64,000 nucleotides of DNA, taken from assembly GCF_000294655.1 (NCBI RefSeq), contig NZ_CAHP01000028.1:24587-88586 (forward strand). The letters run 5' to 3'. This document shows positions 40,330 through 48,441 of the stretch, piece by piece. Numbering within the stretch: position 1 is the first letter of the stretch; the number at the start of each line of letters is the position of its first letter. The translations under genes and the position numbers were made by a program. A model generated the notes under the pieces. That model saw only the letters and a program-made list of their open reading frames with translations, ran no database searches and had not been told where the DNA came from. The DNA comes from Magnetospirillum molischianum DSM 120. Lineage in GTDB: Bacteria; Pseudomonadota; Alphaproteobacteria; Rhodospirillales; Magnetospirillaceae.

Positions 40330-41583
40330 CTACAGCGGATCGTTGCTGCGGCGTTGCCGTTCTGCGCGTAGCCCCGGCAGATGGCGGTGGAACACGATCC
40401 CGGCGGCAGCGCAGATCAATCCGCCCAGCGCTACCGTTGGTGGCGCGCCGATCCGTCCCGCCAACAATCCGGCCAGCAACGCGCCGAACGGGGCCATCCC
40501 GATGAACATCATCGAGTAAAGCGCCATGGTGCGGCCCCGGTATCGGTCGGGGACCATCATCTGGATAAGAGTGTTCGAGGCTGCCATCTGAACCATGAAG
40601 GAAAATCCGGCGCCGACCAGAATCGCGGCGGAGAGCCAGAACCAGGGCGATAGGCTGAATAGAACCAGTGCCAAGCCGAAGGCGATTGAGCCATGGGCGA
40701 CCCAGGTTTCCAGTCCCTGGAGTTTGCCACGCGCCGCCAGAATAATGGCGGCGCTCAAGGCCCCCAGGCCTGAGGCGCTCATCAGAATGCCCAGTCCAGC
40801 CGGTCCTCCGCCTAAAATGCGGTCGGCGAAGATCGGCATCAATACGGTGTAGGAAATCCCCATCAGGCTTGAGATGCCGAGCAATAGCATCAGCGCACGG
40901 ATCGGGATATGGCTGGCGACGAAGGCGAACCCTTCGCGGACATGGGCCAGGACGCTGGCTTGGCTCGGCAAAATCGGCTCTGGATGGCGGCGCATCGCCA
41001 ATAGGCCTGAGATTACCGCGAGATAGCTGACCGCATTGACGGCAAAACACCATCCTTCGCCTCCAGCGGCCACCAGCAGCCCGGCGATGGCCGGGCCGAA
41101 CAAGCGGGCACCGTTAAAGAGCGAGGAATTAAGGGCGATGGCGTTCGGCAGGTCGTCCCGCCCGACCATTTCGACCACGAACGCCTGGCGGGCAGGGATG
41201 TCGAATGCGTTCGAGATTCCCAGCAGCGTGGCCAGCGCGAACAATTCCCACACCTGAACCCGCTCGGTTAAGGTCAGGGTGGCCAGGATTGCCGCGAGCA
41301 CCATCGCGCAGGTTTGGGTTATCAGCATGATACGGTGGCGGTCGAAGCGGTCGGCGACGACACCGCCCAGGGTGGTGAGCAGGAAGACCGGTCCCTGGGC
41401 GGCAAATCCCATCAGTCCCAATAACTCGGCGGAGCCGGTCAGGCGGTAGACCAGCCATGACTGCGCCACGGTCTGCATCCATGTGCCAATCAAAGAGATT
41501 AGCTGTCCTGCGAAGAACAGCCTGTAATTGCGATGGTGCAGGGCGCGGGCAAGGTTGGCGAGCTTGGGACGTGGAATGGTCAT
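40330..41583 (-). CDS. MFS transporter (EntS/MFS_3-like)
   Basis: This 417-residue protein has about 12 membrane helices. The start NYRLFFAGQLISLIGTWMQT and the loop VADRFDRHRIMLITQT are typical of the MFS_3/enterobactin-exporter group. The central loop around residue 190 and the helix FSFMVQMAASNTLIQMMVPD followed by RYRGRTMALYSM agree. Start ATG 41583 is chosen because it begins the conserved region. Substrate unknown. It ends 12 bp from the convergent SCO gene. Confidence 0.9.
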   Translation of the reverse strand: MTIPRPKLANLARALHHRNYRLFFAGQLISLIGTWMQTVAQSWLVYRLTGSAELLGLMGFAAQGPVFLLTTLGGVVADRFDRHRIMLITQTCAMVLAAILATLTLTERVQVWELFALATLLGISNAFDIPARQAFVVEMVGRDDLPNAIALNSSLFNGARLFGPAIAGLLVAAGGEGWCFAVNAVSYLAVISGLLAMRRHPEPILPSQASVLAHVREGFAFVASHIPIRALMLLLGISSLMGISYTVLMPIFADRILGGGPAGLGILMSASGLGALSAAIILAARGKLQGLETWVAHGSIAFGLALVLFSLSPWFWLSAAILVGAGFSFMVQMAASNTLIQMMVPDRYRGRTMALYSMMFIGMAPFGALLAGLLAGRIGAPPTVALGGLICAAAGIVFHRHLPGLRAERQRRSNDPL

Positions 41584-41775
41584 GGCATATCCATCAGCGC
41601 CAGAAGCTGGTCGGGAGGTCAAGTGTCCCGTGACGGAACCACCAGGACAAGGGCGTTCTGCTCGCATCTCTTGTCTTGACTGGTACGATGTCTAAAAATA
41701 ACTCAAGATCAAGAAATGGGTGATATTCGGCGTTCTTGTCTTGGGGGCCGACCCATGATCGGAAAGGGAAGGCAA

Positions 41776-42588
41776 ATGTCGGTTTGCTGCCGGTGGTGGG
41801 CGGCCATGATTGCCGTCACATTCACTCAGATCGTCGGGGCTGCCGGAACCTCTGCCCTGGCCGCCGATAATCGCGAGGCGACGATCCGGCAGCATGGCGT
41901 TCTCCGCGTCTGTATCTGGCCCGATTACTATTCCATCACCTACCGCAATCCGCGCACAGGAACGCTGGAGGGAATCGATATCGATATGGCGCGGGCTTTG
42001 GCCGCCGATCTGGGGGTGACCGTGGCCTTCATCGAAAGCTCGTTCGCCCGACTGATCGAGAACCTGTCCGACGATGCCTGTGATATCGCGATGCATGCCG
42101 TTGGGGTACGGCCAGACCGCGCCACGCACGTCGCTTTCAGCCAGCCTACGCTGATCAGTGGAATCTATGCTGTTACCACCCGCGACCATCCGACCATCCA
42201 TTCCTGGGCGGATATCGATCACCCTGGCACGGTCGTGGTGGTGCAAAAAGGCACCTACATGGAGCCAGAAATGCGCCGCCGTCTGGTCAATGCTGAATTG
42301 CGGGTGGTCAACGCTATTTTGGAACGTGAGCGCGAGGTCCAAAGTGGTCGCGCCGATGTGTTCATGACCGATTACCCGTATGGGCGGCGGATGGCCGATC
42401 TGACCGATTGGGCGCTTCTGCTGGAACCGCCGGTTCCGGTCGCGCCGACCGCCTATGCCTACGCTCTGCCCAAGGGGGAACCGGAGTGGTTGGAGCGGGT
42501 CAATCGCTTCGTTGCGACGGTCAAGACCGATGGTCGTCTACGCGCCGCCGCCCAGCGTCACCACCTGTTACCCATACTGGCCGAATAG
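41776..42588 (+). CDS. Periplasmic solute-binding protein (amino-acid type)
   Basis: This 270-residue protein has GGAAGG 5 nt before ATG 41776 and a signal peptide (MIAVTFTQIVGAAGTSALAA). The SBP_bac_3 pattern follows: RQHGVLRVCIWPDYYSITYR, then GIDIDMARALAADLGV and FMTDYPYGRRMADL. No ABC permease or ATPase gene is nearby; instead it lies 14 nt before a sensor kinase gene, suggesting a sensing role (inference). Confidence 0.88.
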   Translation: MSVCCRWWAAMIAVTFTQIVGAAGTSALAADNREATIRQHGVLRVCIWPDYYSITYRNPRTGTLEGIDIDMARALAADLGVTVAFIESSFARLIENLSDDACDIAMHAVGVRPDRATHVAFSQPTLISGIYAVTTRDHPTIHSWADIDHPGTVVVVQKGTYMEPEMRRRLVNAELRVVNAILEREREVQSGRADVFMTDYPYGRRMADLTDWALLLEPPVPVAPTAYAYALPKGEPEWLERVNRFVATVKTDGRLRAAAQRHHLLPILAE

Positions 42589-42602
42589 CCAAGGAGCGGT
42601 GG

Positions 42603-44681
42603 ATGGGCCAGCCTTTACCGCCGCCCGTCTCATCACCGCCACCGGTTCCTGTTGCCGGTGGTTCGCGGCCACGTGCCCTCAGACCTCTTTGGATTGCTGG
42701 ATTTCTGGGGGTTTCCGTGGCGGGGTTGTTTGTCGTGGCGGTGGCGGTTTCGCTGCGCGATGCCATCGACTATCAGGGAGAGCGAGCCCGCCTCGTCGCG
42801 TCGTTGGCCGAGGAAAGTCTAACCCGAAGCCTGGAATCGACGGAAAGCACCCTGGCCGTGATCGGTGCGGTCGCGCAGAAATCCAACGATGATGGCGCAT
42901 TGCGTCTCGCGTTCGAGCAATCGCTGCGTTTTGCTCCGCATCTGCGGCAGGTTGTGGTGGTCCGTCCCGACGGTCGGGTCGTCGCCGATAGCGCCAGCCG
43001 CTCGGTGGGACAGACGGTCGATCTGGCCCGATTGGGTCTTCATAACGGAATAAGCCGGGAGAACGTGTCCGACCTGACCCAGCTTGATTTGGGAGGCGAA
43101 GTCATCGGACGTTACTTGCCCCTTCTCAACATGCCACCTGATCTTTCGCCCCGCAGTATTGTTCCGGTGGCGCTGGCCGCTGGTCCCGATCTCATTGTGA
43201 TCGGCGCGCTCAATCCCACCCATCTCCTCCGTCTGCTGTCCCTGGTCGGGCTGGGTCCGTCTAGTTCTGTCCGGCTGACACGGCTGGATGGACTTCCGAT
43301 CCTGGTTGCCGAGGATCCCAATCGCTCGATCCTGGCGGATGGTCGGGGCGTGTCCTTGATGAGTGCTGTCGATGAGGGGCTTCAGTCTGGGGTATTGCCC
43401 CTGTCCGATCCAGGAAAGTCCGGGGTGGTGGCGTTCCGTCTGTCATCTCATTACCCGCTAGCGGTGGTGGCGGTGGTCTCGCGTCGGGATGGAATCGAAA
43501 CCTGGTTACGCAGCAGCGGAACCCTGCTGTTCTGGGGGGCGGTGTCGCTGGGCGGTCTGCTGGTCGGCGGAGGTTTGCTACTGCGTGAGATGTTCCGTCG
43601 GATCGGATTGCAGGATGAGGTACGGCTGTTGGGGCTGACTCAGACGGTGTTCGCCCATTCAGCCGAGGCGATGCTGATTCTTGGCGAGGACGGACGTATT
43701 CTGGCAGCCAATCCGGTCTTTGCGACTCTGACCGGCGAGGAGGAAGCCGCGTTGGTCGGGCGTTTTCCCGCCGATTTCCTCGGGCCGGAGACAGTCGAGG
43801 CAGCAGGCAACGACGGCCCTTCGCATTGGCGTCTGCGGTCGTTATCAGGCGCGTCCCGCGCCGTTACCGTCACGCGCGCGCCGCTGGGTAGCGATACCGT
43901 CATTATGACCCTGAACGACATCACCGACCGTATCGACAACGAAAGACGGCTCCAGGATGCGTTGCGTCAGGCCGAGTTTGCCAATCGGGCCAAGAGTGAG
44001 TTCCTGGCGGCGATGAGCCACGAATTGCGGACTCCTTTGAACGCGATCCTGGGGTTTTCCGAGATCATCCGCGACGAATTGGGCGGGCCGATCGATCCCG
44101 CCGTCTGTCACGAATACGTGACCGACATCTATAACAGCGGCTCACATCTGCGCGACATCATCAATGACCTGCTTGATCTCGCCCGGATCGAGGCTGGTAA
44201 GCATAACCTTGTCCCGCAGCCTATCGATATCAATGCAGAGATCGCTACGTGCGCCCGGCTGGTGCGCGAGCGCGCCAGCCATCACGGATTAGTCCTTTCG
44301 GTGGTGGAGAGCCCGTTACAGCCGGTGTTGTTCGCCGATCAGCGAGCTGTGCGTCAAATGCTGTTCAATCTGTTGTCGAACGCGATCAAATTTACCTCGA
44401 CGGGGGGGCGGGTTACTGTTTCCTGTGTCCGCGATCCTGATGGAACCGTCCGCCTGATCGTCAGCGACACCGGAATCGGTATCGCTCCAGAACTGCACGA
44501 GGTCGTGTTTCACGCTTATGAGCGGGTGCCCAACACGGTTGTCCGTAAGATCGAGGGCAGCGGTCTGGGCCTTGCCTTGGTGCGGACGATGATGGATCAG
44601 CACGGGGGGGCTGTTACGCTGGAAAGTACCCCTGGAATTGGCTCGACCTTTACCCTGGTCTTCCCTCCCGCAGGCTGCTGA
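42603..44681 (+). CDS. Sensor histidine kinase (dCache-PAS-HisKA-HATPase)
   Basis: This 692-residue protein starts at ATG 42603 after GGAGCGG. A Pro-rich N-terminus leads to a membrane helix (LWIAGFLGVSVAGLFVVAVA), a dCache-like periplasmic domain (to about residue 305) and a second helix. A PAS domain (VFAHSAEAMLILGEDGRILA) follows. The H box FLAAMSHELRTPLNAILGFS has its phospho-acceptor His at about 473. The ATPase domain has N (NLLSNAIKF) and G (DTGIGIA, GSGLGLAL) boxes. No partner regulator adjoins. The binding protein upstream could present its ligand to the dCache domain. Confidence 0.9.
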   Translation: MGQPLPPPVSSPPPVPVAGGSRPRALRPLWIAGFLGVSVAGLFVVAVAVSLRDAIDYQGERARLVASLAEESLTRSLESTESTLAVIGAVAQKSNDDGALRLAFEQSLRFAPHLRQVVVVRPDGRVVADSASRSVGQTVDLARLGLHNGISRENVSDLTQLDLGGEVIGRYLPLLNMPPDLSPRSIVPVALAAGPDLIVIGALNPTHLLRLLSLVGLGPSSSVRLTRLDGLPILVAEDPNRSILADGRGVSLMSAVDEGLQSGVLPLSDPGKSGVVAFRLSSHYPLAVVAVVSRRDGIETWLRSSGTLLFWGAVSLGGLLVGGGLLLREMFRRIGLQDEVRLLGLTQTVFAHSAEAMLILGEDGRILAANPVFATLTGEEEAALVGRFPADFLGPETVEAAGNDGPSHWRLRSLSGASRAVTVTRAPLGSDTVIMTLNDITDRIDNERRLQDALRQAEFANRAKSEFLAAMSHELRTPLNAILGFSEIIRDELGGPIDPAVCHEYVTDIYNSGSHLRDIINDLLDLARIEAGKHNLVPQPIDINAEIATCARLVRERASHHGLVLSVVESPLQPVLFADQRAVRQMLFNLLSNAIKFTSTGGRVTVSCVRDPDGTVRLIVSDTGIGIAPELHEVVFHAYERVPNTVVRKIEGSGLGLALVRTMMDQHGGAVTLESTPGIGSTFTLVFPPAGC

Positions 44682-44688
44682 CCTCTAG

Positions 44689-45021
44689 TCAGAAGCACTC
44701 TTCCTCAAGCTTCTTCAGCGCGTCCATCGCCTCTTCGTCGTCATGATCCTCGAACAGCTCGACCATGTAATAAACATGGGAGTGGAGGAGTAAAAGCTTG
44801 TCGGTGGTCGCGTTCGAGCCGCTTTCGGCCAGAGCCAGCCGCTGGCGGAAGCGGTCCCACAAGGCGTTGTTCTTGGCTGGGTCGTCGATATGGCGGTAGA
44901 GATGCCTCAGAACGACCTCCATGTTGCCGTCGAAATCGATGCCGCGGAAGCTGATATAGCGGTCGGGGGAGGAGGTGGACTCGTCCGCAGACAGGGAAAC
45001 AGGAGCTGGGGTAGACGTCAT
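44689..45021 (-). CDS. cowN: N2-fixation sustaining protein CowN
   Basis: This 110-residue protein contains the CowN family pattern: [60 protein letters not shown] and an ending [15 protein letters not shown]. CowN lets nitrogenase work in the presence of CO by protecting its active site, and in R. rubrum it is controlled by RcoM. I choose ATG 45021 (GAGAG 9 nt upstream); 45036 is an alternative. The rcoM gene upstream supports the call. Nitrogenase itself is not in the window. Confidence 0.9.
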   Translation of the reverse strand: MTSTPAPVSLSADESTSSPDRYISFRGIDFDGNMEVVLRHLYRHIDDPAKNNALWDRFRQRLALAESGSNATTDKLLLLHSHVYYMVELFEDHDDEEAMDALKKLEEECF

Positions 45022-45085
45022 GGACGATACTCTCATGCCAGGAGAAGCCGAATCTTTAGGCTGAAGCCAGGGTGACATTGGATTG

Positions 45086-45133
45086 CCCGAACGAACAAGC
45101 GCTTGCGCGTGAACCGTTCGATATCTGCATGAA
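45086..45133 (-). promoter_or_regulatory. Candidate RcoM-binding repeats upstream of cowN
   Basis: On the minus strand three hexamers TTCATG (45133), TTCACG (45113) and TTCGGG (45091) fit TTnnnG and lie 20 and 22 nt apart, two helical turns each. RcoM sites are described as direct repeats of TTnnnG; the spacing here I could not compare with characterised sites. CAAGCGCTTG at 45096-45105 is an extra perfect palindrome. Confidence 0.35.
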
Positions 45134-45162
45134 CAGCATGGAAGCTGCACGGGTGGTCTGTT

Positions 45163-45945
45163 TTATACCGCCAGAAGGCGGCGCATCAGGTCTACCTTGT
45201 CGCGGCTGACCGGGATCAAGGTGGCGTCGGGGTCGGCCAGCCTGAGATGAAGGCGTCCATGGTCGCGTTCAGCGGCAAGGACGTGGCGGATGTTGACAAG
45301 GTGACGGCGATGGACCCGCACGAAGGTCGTCGGGTCCAGCCTTCGTTCCAGGTCAGCCAGCGAGCGCGGGCAGAATGCGGTGAAGCTCAGAGTCTTCGCT
45401 TCGGCATAATGGCCCTGGGCGGTCAGACAGGCCACCTGATCGACCTCGATCAGGGTGGTGACTCCGCCCTTGCCCCGCATCAGCGGTAGCTTGAGCAGTG
45501 GGCCGAGGCCATCCTCGGGATTTTCTCCCATCTGAATTTCGCCTTGGGCATGAAACATCATGCAATAGCCGATATTGGCCGGGGCTGGGCCGGTATGAAG
45601 CCGCGTCACTTTCGCGACCAGACTTCCCATCGGGGTGGTCACCAGCAATGACGCAACTCCATCGGCCGAATCTCGGGCGCAATCGATCAGCCAACCGACC
45701 TTTGCCCGTGCGCCTTCAGGATGGAGAGAAAGAATATCGACACCGAACAGTGGCGTTGACTCGTCGCGGGCCAACAGATGCCGCGCTAGGGGATTGGCGG
45801 CGCGGATTTTTCGTGCGGCATCAAGGACCACCACACCGACCGGAGTGCGTTGCAGTCGGTATTCGAAAGACCCGCCATCGACTGGTCCTGCTGCCATGAA
45901 AGAGGGAGCGCGGTGCGATGGGGACTTGGTGCTCCCCCCCGTCAT
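45163..45945 (-). CDS. rcoM: CO-sensing regulator RcoM (heme PAS plus LytTR)
   Basis: This 260-residue protein has a PAS domain (LQRTPVGVVVLDAARKIRAA) with candidate heme ligands His75 and Met106 and a Cys89, near the positions of His74 and Met104 in characterised RcoM. The C-terminal LytTR DNA-binding domain has VDQVACLTAQGHYAEAKTL and TFVRVHRRHLVNI. ATG 45945 is chosen: it makes an ATGA overlap with the FUSC gene and brings the His and Met close to known numbering. It binds CO at heme and activates cowN downstream. Confidence 0.88.
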   Translation of the reverse strand: MTGGSTKSPSHRAPSFMAAGPVDGGSFEYRLQRTPVGVVVLDAARKIRAANPLARHLLARDESTPLFGVDILSLHPEGARAKVGWLIDCARDSADGVASLLVTTPMGSLVAKVTRLHTGPAPANIGYCMMFHAQGEIQMGENPEDGLGPLLKLPLMRGKGGVTTLIEVDQVACLTAQGHYAEAKTLSFTAFCPRSLADLERRLDPTTFVRVHRRHLVNIRHVLAAERDHGRLHLRLADPDATLIPVSRDKVDLMRRLLAV

Positions 45946-46484
45946 CTGGATTTTTTTCCGTACCGCCACAGGCGTCCGATGCCGGTCCAGGTCAGCGCCA
46001 CCACCAGCGCCATTGCCGAGCCAAAGCAGGATTCAAGGAAGCGCAGGCTGGCGTTACTGATGGGGTGCAGGTCTGGATTGATCACCGTCAGGATCGAAAT
46101 CACCGTGACCGTGATCGCGGACAGACGTCCTCCGTCAGTTAGTTTGAACAAGGCGCCGATTCCGGCGGCGAGTCCCGCCGCCAGGGCGAGGCCGATCATG
46201 CTGAAGGGAAGGACGGACAGATAAGAAGCGGCGACCAAGGCACCGACCAGCGTGCCCCACACCCGCAGGGCGGCGGCGTCCCTGGTGCCGGGAAGGTCGT
46301 CCTGCATCGAGGCGAGACCCGAAACCGCCGCCCACATCGCACCGAACAAGGCGGATTCGGGATGGAGCAATCCGGTGAAATACAACCCGCCACTATAAGA
46401 TAGAAGCACGACGATAATGGCCTTCGTTGCCCGACTGAGGGCGAGGGACCGACGGATCGCATCGAGATTTAGAACGCTCTTCAT
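45942..46484 (-). CDS. FUSC/ArAE-like inner-membrane protein
   Basis: This 180-residue protein has about six hydrophobic segments (TKAIIVVLLSYSGGLYFTGL, MIGLALAAGLAAGIGALF, AITVTVISILTVINP) in the FUSC-type pattern, but it is only the single-domain size. It ends basic (LWRYGKKSR). Its stop overlaps the rcoM start, so it is the first gene of the rcoM-cowN cluster. A link to CO metabolism is not apparent; an aromatic-acid or small-molecule exporter role is a family-level possibility. Confidence 0.7.
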   Translation of the reverse strand: MKSVLNLDAIRRSLALSRATKAIIVVLLSYSGGLYFTGLLHPESALFGAMWAAVSGLASMQDDLPGTRDAAALRVWGTLVGALVAASYLSVLPFSMIGLALAAGLAAGIGALFKLTDGGRLSAITVTVISILTVINPDLHPISNASLRFLESCFGSAMALVVALTWTGIGRLWRYGKKSR

Positions 46485-46609
46485 TTGCTTCGGAAGATAA
46501 GGCCGGAGTTGGCCCGAGACAAGTCCGCCAAGTCTGGGCCGCCGTCGTTCGGAAAAAATGATGTCGTGCCATTGAGAAACCCAGCCCGGCTGCATAAATG
46601 CCCGAAGAC

Positions 46610-46622
46610 CTGTTTTAAACAG
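46610..46622. promoter_or_regulatory. Palindrome in the FUSC/cysJ divergent gap
   Basis: CTGTTT-T-AAACAG is a perfect 6-bp inverted repeat 17 nt before the cysJ start and about 125 nt upstream of the FUSC gene. It could be an operator for either unit. Confidence 0.35.
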
Positions 46623-46639
46623 CGAACATCCGAGGTTTC

Positions 46640-48439
46640 ATGACAGCCGAATCCCCTTTTCGCGCGTCGCCCCTCGGTCCCGAGGCAGCACGGAAACTCG
46701 ACGAACTTATCGGACTCTTGTCGGTGGACGAAGCTCTCTGGACCAGCGGCTATCTGGCCGGATTTGCCGCGAGAGTAGGGCAGGCGGCCGGGTCGGCCCC
46801 GTCCCGGCCCGAGGCGGTGGCGACCGAGCCACTGGTTATCCTCTACGGGTCGCAGACTGGTCATTCGGCTGATCTGGCCCGCCATATCGAGCGGCGGGCG
46901 ATCGGGCGGGGGCTGGCGGCCCGCGCCATCGACATGGCGGCCTATCCGCTTCAGGAGGTGAAGACCCTCCGTCATCTTCTGCTGGTGGTCAGCACCTATG
47001 GTGAGGGCGAGCCGCCGGATTCGGCGCGAGGATTTCACGAATTCCTGATGGGGCGGCGGGCGCCGCGTTTGTCCGGAGCCGAATTTGCCGTTCTTGGTCT
47101 GGGCGATTCAAGTTTCCGTCATTTCTGCAAGACCGCGCGCGAATTCGACGCTCGGTTGGAGGAATTGGGGGCGCATCGCCTGATGCCGCGGCTGGATTGC
47201 GATGTCGATTACGAAGACCCGGCCGATGTTTGGATCGAAGCGACCCTGGCCGCCATCGCGCCGCATCTGACCAAGGTTCCGGTTGTCTCTGTCGCCGCTT
47301 CGTCTCCGTCTTCCAGCGGCTATGACGAGGCCAATCCGTTTCCCGCCTCGGTCCTCGATACGATCCCGCTCACCGGGCGCGGCTCGGACAAAGTCGTCCG
47401 TCATATCGAATTGTCGCTGGAAGGGTCGGGCTTGGCCTATCAGCCCGGTGATGCGCTGGGGGTGCAGTCCCGCAACGATCCGGCGCTGGTGACCGAACTG
47501 ATCGAATCGCTGCGTCTGGATCGCGATACGATTATCTCCGATGGTGGACGGCAGGAGAAGCTGGCCGCGATTCTTGAAAGCTCGCGCGAGATCACCCTGG
47601 CGACATCCCGCTTTGTCGAACTGTATGGTGAGGCGGCGAAATCAAGAAAGCTGAAGACGCTGACCCGGCCAGACAAGCGTGACGAACTGGATGCATATCT
47701 GAAAGACCGCCAGATTGCCGATATCGTGCGCGAGAGTCCGGCCAAGGGGATCGAGCCACACGCCTTTGTCGCAATGCTGCGCAAGCTGCGCCCTCGTCTC
47801 TATTCTCTTGCTTCCAGCCCGCTCGTTTTTCCCGACGAAGCCCATCTGACTGTTGGTCTGGTCGCGTTTGGCCCGCCCGAGCGCCCGCGTCGGGGGGTGA
47901 CCTCGGGCTGGCTGGCCGAGCGGCTGGGTCCAGAGGATACTGTTCCGGTCTTCGTCGCCGCCAACGAGCATTTCCGCTTACCTACCGATTCAAGCCGTCC
48001 AATCCTGATGATTGGGGCCGGAACTGGAGTGGCACCGTTTCGCGCCTTCATGCAGCAGCGCGAGGCGACCGGAGCGAACGGCCGCAACTGGCTGTTCTTT
48101 GGCGACCGGCGTTTCCGTACTGATTTTCTCTATCAAACAGAGTGGCAGCGGCTGGTCAAGACTGGGCTGTTGTCGCGGATGGATGTCGCTTTCTCGCGTG
48201 ATCAGGCAGAAAAAGTTTATGTCCAGCACCGTCTGTTGGAGCAGGGGCGCGATGTCTTCGCCTGGATCGAAGATGGTGGCCATGTCTATGTCTGTGGCGA
48301 TGCCTCTACCCTGGCTCCTGCGGTCGAAGCGGCCTTGATCCGCATCGTTTCCGACCATGGCGGTTTTGGCTCGGAGCAGGCCGCCGACTATCTCAAGCGT
48401 CTTCAGCGCGAAGGCCGCTATCAGAGGGACGTCTACTGA
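46640..48439 (+). CDS. cysJ: Sulfite reductase flavoprotein subunit CysJ
   Basis: This 599-residue diflavin reductase has an FMN flavodoxin domain (LVILYGSQTGHSADLARHIE, VVSTYGEGEPPDSARGFHEF), an FAD domain with RLYSLASSP and GVTSGWLAERL, and an NADPH domain with MIGAGTGVAPFRAFMQQRE, FGDRRFRTDFLY, and the C-terminal VYVCGDA and RYQRDVY ending in an aromatic residue. It passes electrons from NADPH to CysI. The cysI gene begins 3 nt after its stop. Confidence 0.95.
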   Translation: MTAESPFRASPLGPEAARKLDELIGLLSVDEALWTSGYLAGFAARVGQAAGSAPSRPEAVATEPLVILYGSQTGHSADLARHIERRAIGRGLAARAIDMAAYPLQEVKTLRHLLLVVSTYGEGEPPDSARGFHEFLMGRRAPRLSGAEFAVLGLGDSSFRHFCKTAREFDARLEELGAHRLMPRLDCDVDYEDPADVWIEATLAAIAPHLTKVPVVSVAASSPSSSGYDEANPFPASVLDTIPLTGRGSDKVVRHIELSLEGSGLAYQPGDALGVQSRNDPALVTELIESLRLDRDTIISDGGRQEKLAAILESSREITLATSRFVELYGEAAKSRKLKTLTRPDKRDELDAYLKDRQIADIVRESPAKGIEPHAFVAMLRKLRPRLYSLASSPLVFPDEAHLTVGLVAFGPPERPRRGVTSGWLAERLGPEDTVPVFVAANEHFRLPTDSSRPILMIGAGTGVAPFRAFMQQREATGANGRNWLFFGDRRFRTDFLYQTEWQRLVKTGLLSRMDVAFSRDQAEKVYVQHRLLEQGRDVFAWIEDGGHVYVCGDASTLAPAVEAALIRIVSDHGGFGSEQAADYLKRLQREGRYQRDVY

Positions 48440-48441
48440 TC

